Shown here piece by piece: positions 24,658-33,189 of a stretch of DNA of 64,000 nucleotides. The stretch is from Anderseniella sp963700735 (lineage in GTDB: Bacteria; Pseudomonadota; Alphaproteobacteria; Rhizobiales; Aestuariivirgaceae). The stretch spans positions 1-64,000 of the forward strand of contig CAVOYR010000006.1 in assembly GCA_963700735.1 (NCBI GenBank). Reading direction: 5' to 3'. The notes beneath the pieces were generated by a model. It was not told the DNA's origin, did not search any database, and saw nothing but the letters and a program-made list of their open reading frames with translations. Both the position numbers and the translations under genes were made by a program. Each line of letters opens with the position of its first letter. The stretch's first letter is position 1.

Positions 24658-25521
24658 ATGAGCGCAAAGATTGCCGACAAGCTGTGGAGCCTCGAGTTCG
24701 ACAAGCTGCCCGACCCGATTGACGCGCTGCGGTTTCCGCATGGTCCCGGGTTTGTTCGCGACAAGGAAATCAGCAAGAAGAAGTACGAGGACAAGCTCGA
24801 GCAGCTTCAGATCGAACTGGTCAAGTTGCAGCGCTGGGTGCGCGAGAAGGGCGAGAAGGTCGTGCTGGTATTCGAAGGCCGCGATGCTGCGGGCAAGGGC
24901 GGCACCATCAAGCGCTTCACGGCCAACCTGAACCCGCGCCATGCGCAAGTCGTGGCATTGTCCAAGCCGTCCGACGTGGAGCAGGGGCAATGGTACTTCC
25001 AGCGCTATGCCATGCACATGCCGACCACCGGCAACATGACGCTGTTCGACCGCTCCTGGTACAATCGTGCAGGCGTCGAGCGGGTGTTCGGTTTCTGCAC
25101 CGAGGAGCAGGTGCAGGAGTTCTTCATGGAAGCGCCGGTGTTCGAGAGCATGCTGCAGCGCTCCGGCATTCACCTGTTCAAGTTCTGGCTGACGGTGGAC
25201 CGGGCAGAGCAGCTCAACCGTTTCTATGAGCGCAAGACGGATCCGCTGAAGCAGTGGAAGCTGTCGCCGATCGACTTCCAGTCGGTCAGCAAGTGGGACG
25301 ACTACACGAAGGCGATTGCCGACATGCTGCGCCAGACCGACACGCCGCATGCGCCGTGGACGGTGCTCGACGCCAACGACCAGAAGCGGGCCAGGCTAAA
25401 CGCCATCCGCGTGGTGCTGAACGCGTTCGACTATGATGGCCGCGATGAGGCCAACATCAGCCCAATCGACGAAGACCTGGTGTGGACAGGCCAGGACTTC
25501 GTCAAGCACAAGGGCTGGTAA
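24658..25521 (+). CDS. ppk2: Polyphosphate kinase 2
   Basis: A 287-residue PPK2 enzyme. The Walker A motif FEGRDAAGKGGTIKR is near residue 75, Walker B LFDRSWYNRAGVERV near 128 and the lid region FYERKTDPLKQWKLSP near 190. PPK2 uses polyphosphate to phosphorylate nucleotides (or the reverse). The class (GDP-, ADP- or AMP-preferring) cannot be told by eye. AAGGA lies 8 bases before ATG 24658; an earlier ATG at 24622 would add a non-conserved tail. With the CYTH-CHAD protein at 1065-2615 this is the second polyphosphate-related gene in the window. Confidence 0.92.
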   Translation: MSAKIADKLWSLEFDKLPDPIDALRFPHGPGFVRDKEISKKKYEDKLEQLQIELVKLQRWVREKGEKVVLVFEGRDAAGKGGTIKRFTANLNPRHAQVVALSKPSDVEQGQWYFQRYAMHMPTTGNMTLFDRSWYNRAGVERVFGFCTEEQVQEFFMEAPVFESMLQRSGIHLFKFWLTVDRAEQLNRFYERKTDPLKQWKLSPIDFQSVSKWDDYTKAIADMLRQTDTPHAPWTVLDANDQKRARLNAIRVVLNAFDYDGRDEANISPIDEDLVWTGQDFVKHKGW

Positions 25522-25530
25522 GGCGCCAAG

Positions 25531-26310
25531 TCAGATGCTGGCGTTGAACATGCCGCCGTCAATCAGGATCGACTGGCCGGTGATGTAGCCGGCTTGAGCC
25601 GAGCACAGGAACGCAGCAAGTTCGCCGAATTCCTCAGGGGTGCCGAAGCGCTTTGCCGGCACTGACTGGGTGCGCATGGCTTCCATCTCCTCGACGCTCA
25701 CGCCCTTCAGCTTGGCTTGCGAGACCGTCGAGCCTTTCAGCCGGTCGGTGTCGAACATGCCCGGCAGGATGCAGTTGATGGTGATGTTGTCGCCTGCCAC
25801 CGCGCGGGCGGGACCGGCCAGGAAAGCCGTCAGTCCGGCACGTGCGCCCGACGACAGGTCAAGGCCGAGGATGGGGCTTTTCACCGATGACGAGGTGATG
25901 TTGAGGATGCGGCCGAACTTGCGCTGCTGCATGCCGGGCAGCACCCGCTGGATCAGCTCGATGGGCGTCACCATGTTCTGCTCGACACCGGCAACAATCG
26001 CGTCGCGGTCCAGCTCGCGGAAATCCTTGAGCGGCGGGCCGCCATTGTTGTTGATGAGGATGTCGCAATCGGGGCAGGCTTCCAGCAGCGCGTCCTGGCC
26101 CTCGCGGGTGGAGACATCCGCCTTGACGATGCTGACGCCGCGCGCACCGGCTGCAAGGCACAGGTCATGGGCTTCCTTCAGCTTCTCGTCGTTGCGGCCA
26201 TTCAGCGTGACGTGGACGCCTGCGGCTGCCAGCGAAATGGCGCAGGCGCGGCCCAGGCCCCGGCTTGAGGCACAGACGATGGCATTCTTTCCGGCGATCC
26301 CGAGATCCAT
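25531..26310 (-). CDS. SDR-family oxidoreductase, non-canonical active site
   Basis: A 259-residue short-chain dehydrogenase/reductase. Cofactor site: IVCASSRGLGRACAISLAAA near residue 12. NNGG motif: ILINNNGGPP. The catalytic Ser lies in LNITSSSVKSP. The usual YxxxK is replaced by SSGAR (in LDLSSGARAGL): Tyr is Ser and Lys is Arg. The C-terminal TGQSILIDGGMFN is normal. It is a FabG-like member that may have lost normal dehydrogenase activity or use a different mechanism. Start Met26310 is the first of the Rossmann fold; an upstream Met at 26346 is poorly placed. Convergent to PPK2. Confidence 0.82.
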   Translation of the reverse strand: MDLGIAGKNAIVCASSRGLGRACAISLAAAGVHVTLNGRNDEKLKEAHDLCLAAGARGVSIVKADVSTREGQDALLEACPDCDILINNNGGPPLKDFRELDRDAIVAGVEQNMVTPIELIQRVLPGMQQRKFGRILNITSSSVKSPILGLDLSSGARAGLTAFLAGPARAVAGDNITINCILPGMFDTDRLKGSTVSQAKLKGVSVEEMEAMRTQSVPAKRFGTPEEFGELAAFLCSAQAGYITGQSILIDGGMFNASI

Positions 26311-26355
26311 GAGGCAGTCTCCGTTCGTGTTCTTGTTCGAGCCCACAGAGGTAGC

Positions 26356-26387
26356 AACAAAAAGGCCCGGAAGGAAGCTTCCGGGCC
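26356..26387 (-). terminator. Rho-independent terminator of the DUF2852 gene
   Basis: Minus strand: GGCCCGGAAG, loop CTTC, CTTCCGGGCC, then TTTTTGTTG. A ten-base perfect stem, 28 bases past the DUF2852 stop at 26415. Confidence 0.85.
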
Positions 26388-26414
26388 GGTGTCGTTGCAG
26401 GCAGATGGCGAAGG

Positions 26415-26783
26415 TCAGCCGTTGGACAGTTCCTTCTTGCGATCCGTCATGAAGCTTTCGAATTCTTCGCGGTCGCGGGCTTCGCGCAGCTTCGTCACGA
26501 AGGAGTCGAACTCGGCGCGTTCGGCGTCGAGGCGGCGCAAGGTTTCCTCGCGATACGCATCAAACGCGGCGTTGCCGGTCGACGGACGGCTTGACGCGAC
26601 TGAACCCTTGAACATCGACTTCAACTCGTCATAGCCCTTCTGGGCGAGCTCGTCGATGCTGCCGCCCCACATGATGTAGGCGACGACAGCCAAGCCGACC
26701 GGCCACCAGGCCATGAAGCCAAGCACAACGGCGGCGACGCCAAGCGGGGTCCAGCGGCCCTTGCGGCGAGTAATCGTAGACAT
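26415..26783 (-). CDS. DUF2852 membrane protein
   Basis: A 122-residue alphaproteobacterial protein. One hydrophobic segment (TPLGVAAVVLGFMAWWPVGL, VVAYIMWGG) is followed by a cytoplasmic, charged helical tail with the conserved patterns NAAFDAYREETLRRLDAERA and REEFESFMTDRKKEL. The family is widespread in the class and has no known function. A strong terminator lies directly downstream, so it is a one-gene unit. The divergent gene is the PLP dehydratase at 26875. Confidence 0.85.
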   Translation of the reverse strand: MSTITRRKGRWTPLGVAAVVLGFMAWWPVGLAVVAYIMWGGSIDELAQKGYDELKSMFKGSVASSRPSTGNAAFDAYREETLRRLDAERAEFDSFVTKLREARDREEFESFMTDRKKELSNG

Positions 26784-26874
26784 GTGTGTAATCCCTCCGG
26801 TTTTGAATAACTGATGAGGCGGATATGGTAATCTGCTCTCTACCCGTCAAGTCCATGCAAGGCCGATTTTCGCC

Positions 26875-27861
26875 ATGTCACATCTCAAAGCGCCGGAGTT
26901 CAGCGATATTCTCGAGGCAGCTCAACGGCTTGAAGCTATGGCGGTGCGTACGCCGCTGATGCGCTCCGACGTGCTGGACGAGTTGACCGGCGGGCGCATT
27001 TTCCTCAAGCCGGAGTGCCTGCAGCGCACCGGGTCATTCAAGTTTCGCGGTGCGTGGAATTTCATCTCGCGGCTGAGCAAGGAGAACAACGCCGGCGGCG
27101 TGGTTGCCTACTCGTCCGGCAACCATGCGCAGGGGGTTGCCGCTGCCGCGCGCATCATGGGGCTGCCGGCGCTGATCGTGATGCCGGAGGACGCGCCTGC
27201 CATCAAGAAGCGCAACACCATTGCCCTTGGTGCGCAGGTGGTGACCTACGACCGCTTCTCGGAAGATCGCGAAGCCATCGGGGCAGTATATGCGAGCGAG
27301 CGCAAGGCCGAGATCGTGCCGCCGTACGAGCATCCATGGATCATTGCGGGCCAGGCCACTGCCGGGTTGGAACTGGTGCAGGACCTGCAGGCGCGGGGCG
27401 AAGAGCCGGATGCCGTGCTGGTGTGTACCGGTGGTGGCGGGTTGACGGCCGGCATCGCGCTGGCGGTGAAGGAACTGGTGCCGGATGCAGCGGTCTATGC
27501 CTGCGAACCGGCGGACTACAACGACTATGGTCGCTCGATCGCGGCGGGGATGCGGCTGGCGAACCAGACGGCCGCGCCGTCCATCTGCGATGCCATCCTT
27601 ACGCCGATGCCGGGCGAGCTGACGTTTTCCGTCAACCAGCCACGCCTGACGGCAGGGCTTGCCGTGAGCGATGATGAGGTGCGGGCCGCGGTGCGGTTTG
27701 CCTTTGAAACGCTGAAGCTGGTGGTGGAGCCGGGCGGTGCGGTGGCGCTGGCCTGCATCCTGTCTGGCAAGCTGGACTGTCGTGGCAAGACCGTGGCGGC
27801 GACCCTGTCGGGCGGCAATGCGGATGCAAGCGTGATGTCGGATATCCTCGGCAACGCCTGA
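26875..27861 (+). CDS. PLP-dependent serine/threonine dehydratase family protein
   Basis: A 328-residue fold-type II PLP enzyme. Lys56 in RTGSFKFRGA is the Schiff-base lysine, the substrate loop SSGNHAQGVA and the phosphate-binding glycines VCTGGGGLTAG are intact, and it lacks the C-terminal ACT domain of biosynthetic IlvA. It belongs to the catabolic threonine/serine dehydratase or racemase group; which amino acid is unknown. The start ATG lies directly before the conserved N terminus. Confidence 0.87.
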   Translation: MSHLKAPEFSDILEAAQRLEAMAVRTPLMRSDVLDELTGGRIFLKPECLQRTGSFKFRGAWNFISRLSKENNAGGVVAYSSGNHAQGVAAAARIMGLPALIVMPEDAPAIKKRNTIALGAQVVTYDRFSEDREAIGAVYASERKAEIVPPYEHPWIIAGQATAGLELVQDLQARGEEPDAVLVCTGGGGLTAGIALAVKELVPDAAVYACEPADYNDYGRSIAAGMRLANQTAAPSICDAILTPMPGELTFSVNQPRLTAGLAVSDDEVRAAVRFAFETLKLVVEPGGAVALACILSGKLDCRGKTVAATLSGGNADASVMSDILGNA

Positions 27862-27880
27862 AGTCAGGCAGCGCCTGTGT

Positions 27881-29089
27881 TCAGGCAGCGCCGGGGCCGT
27901 CGCCGTCGAAGCCTTCGCCAGCCAGCGGAATGCTGTCGGTACCACCCGCCGGGCGGCGGATCACAATGATGCGCTTGTTCTTGTCACTGCCGGATGAACC
28001 GTTCGACGAGGTTCGCGGGCCAGCGGCAACGGGGTTGCCGGACGAGAGCAACTGGTCGGCGGCAACGGCATTGCTTGCAATCGAGGTGTTCGCAGCGGCA
28101 GGGTTTGACATGCTGATGCGGCCATTGGTGGCCATGGCGGTGCGTGGTCCGGGCGGTGGCGACATGCGCGAGCCGCTGCGCGTGACCTGAATGACACGGT
28201 CGCGGGCTTTCAGCTCATTGGCTTTGTGAAGTGGCTCTGGCGCCGGTTCTTCAATATGGGGCGAAGCCGAGGCCGGGCCTTCGGCTGCCGGTGCGCAAGG
28301 GGCTTCAGCGGCAATGGCATTTTCTTCGTCCGCAGGCACGCTGTCCGGCAGGGGCGGCACTTCAATGCTGGAGAAATTCAGCGTGTCCGATGCAAGGGCT
28401 GAGTTGGCCAACGGGTTCTGGGCGACGGGGGCGGGGACCGGCCGGGCTGGTGCTGCCTCGAAGATGTCATCGTCAGACGGGACAAACGCTGGTGCACTCG
28501 GCTTTGCAGCAGGTGGCTGCGCGACTGCAGGTGCTGCGGTAGGCAAGGGTTCAGGCTCCGCGAGGCGCGGCTGGGCAGCAGGCGTGCAGTTGATGGCGGC
28601 ATTGCCGGCCCGAAGCTGGCGCACCAGCTGTGCGGCCTTGACAAGCTTGTCGGCAAGCTCACCCTGCTCGGACGTGCAGGCATCCAGGCGGTCAATCTCC
28701 GGCTTGATGCGCTCTGCAATGGAGCCGTCGGGCGCGTTCAGGGCGGTGCGCAGGCTGCCGGTGATGGTGGCAAGGCGGGCCGCGATGTCACGGGCGTTGC
28801 CGGTGCCGTCGGCACCGGTTGCGCCAGTGCCGGACAGGCGATGCAGTTCGCCCTCGGCTTCTGCGACCAGCGGGCTCATGTCAGGTGCGGCGGAAATGGT
28901 GGCGGGCAGCGACAGCAACTGGTCTTCCAGCCGGCGGATGGCGTCCAGCAATATCCGCGTGTCTGCGCCACGCTGGCGGCGGGCGAACTCGGTCAGGAAC
29001 CAGCGCCCGCGGGCGGTTTCCATGACCGCTTCCTCGATTTCCTCGTAATCGAGACCGGAAACGGTATCGACAGCGGTGTTTTCCGACAT
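27881..29089 (-). CDS. Alphaproteobacterial coiled-coil, Pro/Ala-rich protein of unknown function
   Basis: A 402-residue protein. The N terminus, DYEEIEEAVMETARGRWFLT then EFARRQRGADTRILLDAIRR, resembles a conserved alphaproteobacterial family of unknown role. Residues 90-160 are helical. Residues 165-380 are low-complexity Pro/Ala/Ser-rich with repeated acidic clusters and are probably disordered. The C terminus has the short basic strand KRIIVIRRPAGG. No signal peptide or membrane helix. ATG 29089 is the first well-placed start; earlier codons are not conserved. It could be a scaffold or regulator of chemotaxis or cell-cycle type, but nothing shows this directly. Confidence 0.6.
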   Translation of the reverse strand: MSENTAVDTVSGLDYEEIEEAVMETARGRWFLTEFARRQRGADTRILLDAIRRLEDQLLSLPATISAAPDMSPLVAEAEGELHRLSGTGATGADGTGNARDIAARLATITGSLRTALNAPDGSIAERIKPEIDRLDACTSEQGELADKLVKAAQLVRQLRAGNAAINCTPAAQPRLAEPEPLPTAAPAVAQPPAAKPSAPAFVPSDDDIFEAAPARPVPAPVAQNPLANSALASDTLNFSSIEVPPLPDSVPADEENAIAAEAPCAPAAEGPASASPHIEEPAPEPLHKANELKARDRVIQVTRSGSRMSPPPGPRTAMATNGRISMSNPAAANTSIASNAVAADQLLSSGNPVAAGPRTSSNGSSGSDKNKRIIVIRRPAGGTDSIPLAGEGFDGDGPGAA

Positions 29090-29221
29090 AATGCCCCTTG
29101 TCACGCCCTGCACGCGCACGTAACGCCCTATCCCTGATTCCAATATTGACTCAAATGGTTACTGAAACCTTTCACACTGCTGTTCGAGCCTGTTCAAACG
29201 GCAATTTTCTGCGAGCCTTGC

Positions 29222-30370
29222 ATGACCTCCCACGCCGGTAAGCGCACTGCTGCAGTCTACGGTTCGCTGCTGCTGATGATCGGCGTGATGCTGCCGTTCC
29301 TGCCCGTCTGGCTGGCGGCGCGCGGCTTTTCGATCGCCGAGGTCGCCACCGCACTGGCGCTGCAGTCGGTGGTGCGGGTGGTGGCAACGCCCGTGCTGAC
29401 CTACTGGGCTGACCGGCTGGAGGCACGGCGCCGGTTCATCATCGTGCTGGCGTCCGTCGCCGTGGTGATGATGCTGGCGGCAAATCTGGTATCCGGCGTG
29501 TGGGCGGTCACCGCATGCATCGTGCTTGCCTCGGTGGCGTGGACACCAGTGATGCCGATGCTCGATGCGGTGGCGGTGGAACAGGCCGAACAGGGGCTGT
29601 TCGACTATGGCCGCGTACGCATTGCCGGCTCGGCAACCTTCATCGCCGGATCGCTGGGGGCAGGCGCGCTGCTAGGCGTGATGCCTGCCACACAGCTGGG
29701 CTGGCTGTTGCTGGGCGCGCACGCGCTGCTGGCGGTGAGTGCGCTGCTGCTGCCACGGCTTGGCGCATCACGCAGCGAGGTCAAACGCGACATGTCGTTG
29801 AAGGCGGCGCGCAAGGTGCTGGTGCGGCGCAGCTTCTTCCTGCTGGTGCTGGTGGCCGGGCTGACGCAGGCAAGTCATGCCGTCTACTACTCGTTCGGAT
29901 CGCTGCACTGGGAAGCTCGCGGCTTTGACGGGCTGACCATCGGCACCTTGTGGTCGATCGGGGTAGTCGCCGAGATCGTGCTGTTCAACTGGGCGCGGCG
30001 GCCGCTCGAACGGTTCGGGCCGGAGGGGCTGCTGCTGGGTGGCGCAGCGCTGGGCGCGGTGCGCTGGGCCGCAATGGCGCTGGACCCGGCACTTGTACTC
30101 ACAGGCATGCTGCAGGTGCTGCATGCGGCGAGTTACGGCCTGACCCACATCGGCACGATCTACTTCATCCGCCGCCGGATGGACCCGCAGTTCGGCGGTA
30201 CGGCGCAAGGGCTGTTCGTGGCGGTGTCGGGCGGCATCATCATGACGGCTGCAATCTCGCTGGCCGGGTGGGCCTATGCGGCCCAGGGTGCGGGCGCCTA
30301 CGCGTGGATGACGGGCCTGTGCCTGCTGGCGGTTGCGCTGGGCATCATGCTGCGCCGTTCAGCCCCATAG
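29222..30370 (+). CDS. MFS transporter (HcaT / MFS_1-like)
   Basis: A 382-residue major-facilitator protein with about twelve hydrophobic helices, e.g. AAVYGSLLLMIGVMLPFLPV and VGFTQ-type segments of the second half. The MFS motif around residues 55-75 (PVLTYWADRLEARRRFIIVL) is typical of the HcaT (phenylpropionate permease-like) group. The exported or imported compound is unknown. The 3' end overlaps the convergent dgcA gene by 12 bases. Confidence 0.85.
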   Translation: MTSHAGKRTAAVYGSLLLMIGVMLPFLPVWLAARGFSIAEVATALALQSVVRVVATPVLTYWADRLEARRRFIIVLASVAVVMMLAANLVSGVWAVTACIVLASVAWTPVMPMLDAVAVEQAEQGLFDYGRVRIAGSATFIAGSLGAGALLGVMPATQLGWLLLGAHALLAVSALLLPRLGASRSEVKRDMSLKAARKVLVRRSFFLLVLVAGLTQASHAVYYSFGSLHWEARGFDGLTIGTLWSIGVVAEIVLFNWARRPLERFGPEGLLLGGAALGAVRWAAMALDPALVLTGMLQVLHAASYGLTHIGTIYFIRRRMDPQFGGTAQGLFVAVSGGIIMTAAISLAGWAYAAQGAGAYAWMTGLCLLAVALGIMLRRSAP

Positions 30371-31356
30371 GGCAGGCGGCGGCGGGTACATCAGCGAGCC
30401 GTCGAAGCGGATACCGGGATCGCGGTCCTTCGCCAGCAACAGCGGGCCATCGAGGTCCACCACCTTGGCCATCTGGGCAATGATATGCCCCGGCGCCATG
30501 GCGAGCGAGGTTGCCAGCATGCAGCCGATCATGATCTCGAAGCCTGCCTCGCGCGCGGCATGGGCCAGTGCCAGCGCCTCGGTCAGCCCGCCTGTCTTGT
30601 CGAGCTTGATGTTAATCGCGGTGTACTTGCCCTGGAGCAGGTGCAGGTCTTCCTTGCCATGCGCGCTTTCATCGGCGCAGATCAGCACGCCGGTCTTGCC
30701 GAGACCGCGCAAGGCTTCGTCGTCACCGGCAGGCAACGGCTGCTCGACCAGCTCGACGCCTGTTTCGGCGCACACCGCGAGCCGGTCGTCGAGTTGCGCC
30801 GGTTTCCAGCCTTCGTTGGCATCGATGATGAGCCGGGCGTTCGGTGCAGCTGCACGGATGGCGCGCAGGCGTTCATCGTCGCCATCACCGCCAAGCTTGA
30901 TCTTCAGCAGAGGCCGGGCGCTGGCCTTCGCAGCCGCCTCGGCCATCTTGTCCGGCGTGTCGAGGCTCAGCGTGTAGGCCGTGATGATCGGCTTCGGCTC
31001 GGCGGCAAGGCCTGCAAGCTGCCAGACGGGCTGTGCCCGTCCGCTTGGCCTCAAGGTCCCACAGGGCGCAGTCGACCGCATTGCGGGCAGCGTGCAGTTT
31101 CAGCAGCGACGGCACATCAGCGCGGCTGCAACCGGCCTCGATGGATGCGCGCGCGGCCTCAAGGTCGGCCATGGCACCGTCGATGGTTTCCTCGTAGCGG
31201 GCATAGGGCACGCACTCGCCCTGGCCCACCGCGCCGTCCTGTTCCAGCGTGACGCGGACCACCTCGGCGGTGGTCTTCGATCCGCGCGAAATGGTGAAGC
31301 TGCCGGCAATCGGCCAGCTTTCATGGGCGACGGTGAGCTTGACGCGGCTGAGCCAT
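30359..31356 (-). pseudogene. dgcA: N-acetyl-D-glutamate racemase DgcA-like (enolase superfamily), frameshifted
   Basis: The product belongs to the mandelate racemase / muconate lactonizing (dipeptide epimerase) family and follows dgcN as in other D-glutamate loci. The C-terminal barrel reads cleanly in one frame: KIKLGGDGDDERL, LIIDANEGWKP, VELVEQPLPAGDDE, ICADESAHG. The N-terminal part, GSFTISRGSKTTAEVV and GECVPYARYEETI, is in another. The join near 31029-31036 needs one base removed (KRTGT then PVWQLAG). A second shift sits near 31350: the ATG overlapping the dgcN stop (TGATG) is in a third frame. Two shifts in one short gene suggest sequence errors, but real inactivation is possible. Confidence 0.8.
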
Positions 31357-32366
31357 CAGGACGGGTAGCGCTTCTGGATTTCGTCCACGATCGGCCCCAT
31401 GCCGGTGCGGATCGGGTCGACGCAGGGCAGGGCGTGCTGCTTGCCGGCCTTGGCCAGATAGTCCATCGCCTCGGCCTCGGGCAGGTTCTGCGTGTTGATG
31501 CAGATCCCGACGCACTGGATGTCCGGGTTGGTCAACTGGCCCTCAATGATGGTGCGGTCGATGACCTGCTGGATGGTGGGCAGCGGGTGCTCGACACCGC
31601 GCATCTTCGTCCGGGTCGGTTCATGGCAAACCACGAAGCAATCGGGCTGCGAGCCGTGCAGAAGGCCCAGCGTGACGCCGGCAAACGAGGGGTGGAACAG
31701 CGAGCCCTGACCCTCGATGCAGTCCCAATGGTCGTCATCATTGGCAGGCGAGATCCATTCGGCGGCACCGGAGATGAAGTCTGCGATGACGGCGTCCAGC
31801 GCAACGCCACGGCCGGAGATCAGCACGCCGGTCTGGCCGGTTGCACGGAAGTCGGACTTCATGCCGCGCTTCTGCATTTCGACGTCCAGCGCAAGGGCGG
31901 TGTATTTCTTGCCGACGGAGCAGTCGGTGCCGACGGCCAGCACGCGCTTGCCGGAGCGCTTCGTGCCCTTGCCGGTGGCGAAGGAGATGTCGGAGAAGCG
32001 CACGTCGTGCAGTTTTGCGCCGTGCTTCGCGGCAGCTTCCGCGATGGCCGGGATTGACGACAGCCGCTTGTGCAGGCCGGTGGCGACGTTCATGCCGGCC
32101 TCGATGGCCTTGACGATTTCCGCCACCCAGTGATCGGGTAGCACGCCGCCAGCGTTGACAACGCCAACGACCATGGTGCGCGCGCCCTTTGCCACGGCAT
32201 CGTCGATGGTCATGTCGGCAAGCCCCGTGTCGGCCTTGCAGCCGGGCAGGCGCATCTGGCCAAGGCACCAGTCGGGGCGCCAGTCGACGACGCCTTGCGC
32301 GGTCTTGGCGGCAAGCTGGTCGTGGACGTCACCGAGAAACAGCAGGTAGGGGCGTTCGATATCCAT
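31356..32366 (-). CDS. dgcN: DgcN family (DUF1611) D-glutamate N-acetyltransferase
   Basis: A 336-residue DUF1611 protein. A P-loop-like segment AVGTDCSVGKKYTALALD lies near residue 148, and TGQTGVLISGRGVALDAVIA, SPANDDDHWDCIEGQGSLFH and VVCHEPTRTKMRG are conserved blocks of the family. It is known from D-glutamate catabolism, where it acetylates D-glutamate before the racemase DgcA acts. The gene is upstream of dgcA with a TGATG overlap, i.e. translationally coupled, so the pathway assignment is solid. Confidence 0.85.
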   Translation of the reverse strand: MDIERPYLLFLGDVHDQLAAKTAQGVVDWRPDWCLGQMRLPGCKADTGLADMTIDDAVAKGARTMVVGVVNAGGVLPDHWVAEIVKAIEAGMNVATGLHKRLSSIPAIAEAAAKHGAKLHDVRFSDISFATGKGTKRSGKRVLAVGTDCSVGKKYTALALDVEMQKRGMKSDFRATGQTGVLISGRGVALDAVIADFISGAAEWISPANDDDHWDCIEGQGSLFHPSFAGVTLGLLHGSQPDCFVVCHEPTRTKMRGVEHPLPTIQQVIDRTIIEGQLTNPDIQCVGICINTQNLPEAEAMDYLAKAGKQHALPCVDPIRTGMGPIVDEIQKRYPS

Positions 32367-32509
32367 GTTTGGTACTCATCCGGAAAGGGCAGGAAGACTG
32401 CCCTATATAGCCAGCTTGATGTTGCGCTGCGCAAGAGGGCAGTGCAGAGCGCCGGATGGAGCCAGATGTCGCGCAATGGCGCCGGCGGGGCGGTGTAGAT
32501 TCCTTATGT

Positions 32510-32570
32510 GTCCCGGCCTGCGTGCCGGGACCCAGGCTGGGCCCCGGACTGAATCCGGGGCACAGCAGTG
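32510..32570. repeat. Pair of GC-rich palindromes upstream of dgcN
   Basis: Two adjacent inverted repeats: GTCCCGGCCTGCGTGCCGGGAC at 32510 and GGGCCCCGGACTGAATCCGGGGC after it. Such CCGG-rich palindromes recur between genes in alphaproteobacterial genomes (REP-like). No T-tract follows, so this is not a typical terminator. Confidence 0.55.
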
Positions 32571-32936
32571 CACGGCGAGACGCCCGCGCATCCATGATGG
32601 ACCGACGGTCTGAATGAACGGAAACACGGGCCACTTCAGGTCGCACCGGTGTTGGTTGGATATGTAGGCGCTTGCTGAAGCGGCCCGCCGATGTGCGGTT
32701 TTTGCTTATCCGGATGGCCTGGGGTCCTAAAGCGGTTTTCACCCCCACGGGTATCGGCAAACCCTGAACGTGTCGCCACGGCACAAGGAGCCGCCGCTGG
32801 TGCCAACTGTGGCACCGGCTGAATCCGGTTTCGCCCCTCTCGGTTGCGAACGGCGTTACTTCGCCCGCGCGCGCGAGGCGCACATGCCTGACTCCGGGAA
32901 TGGAAACGCATGCCATCCCTTCCACCGGAGCAGGTG
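32571..32936 (-). ncRNA. Possible structured leader or non-coding RNA downstream of a strong promoter
   Basis: Downstream of the promoter at 32943-32971 the minus-strand transcript can form several hairpins in a row: CACC..GGUG at the 5' end, GGGAUGG/CCAUUCC, GGUGCCA-CAGU-UGGCACC and GGGU/ACCC. No reading frame has coding character. It could be a 5' leader of dgcN or a free RNA ending before the palindromes at 32510-32570. It does not match the tmRNA, RNase P or SRP signatures that I know. Confidence 0.3.
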
Positions 32937-32942
32937 AGGCGG

Positions 32943-32971
32943 ACTATATGCCTAGTTAGGAAAAAAGTCAA
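32943..32971 (-). promoter_or_regulatory. Near-consensus sigma-70 promoter
   Basis: Read on the minus strand: TTGACT, 17-base spacer, TATAGT, giving an expected start near 32936. It faces the structured region and dgcN. It is the best promoter match that I noticed in the window. Confidence 0.7.
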
Positions 32972-33189
32972 GAAAAATCCGAGAAGACATATGTCAGCCA
33001 AAGGCTGCTTCGAGCCCAACCAAGACACCTGCTAGCAGTTCCTGAAATGGTGAAAACGGCCCGAGGAGACATCGGAAACGAACGTGCTGATCAGGGCATT
33101 AGCACTAGTAAACCTGTTGTGGGATGACGGGCGCCATCGACCCCCCCGTAGGCATCAGTTTTGAGACGCGAAAGCCCACAATCGGCGAA

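Noticed and set aside
32571..32936. 6S RNA, tmRNA or RNase P RNA
   Set aside because: None of the conserved cores that I know (GAGGAAAGTCCGG, tag codons, tRNA-like ends) is present, so only an unnamed structured region is claimed.
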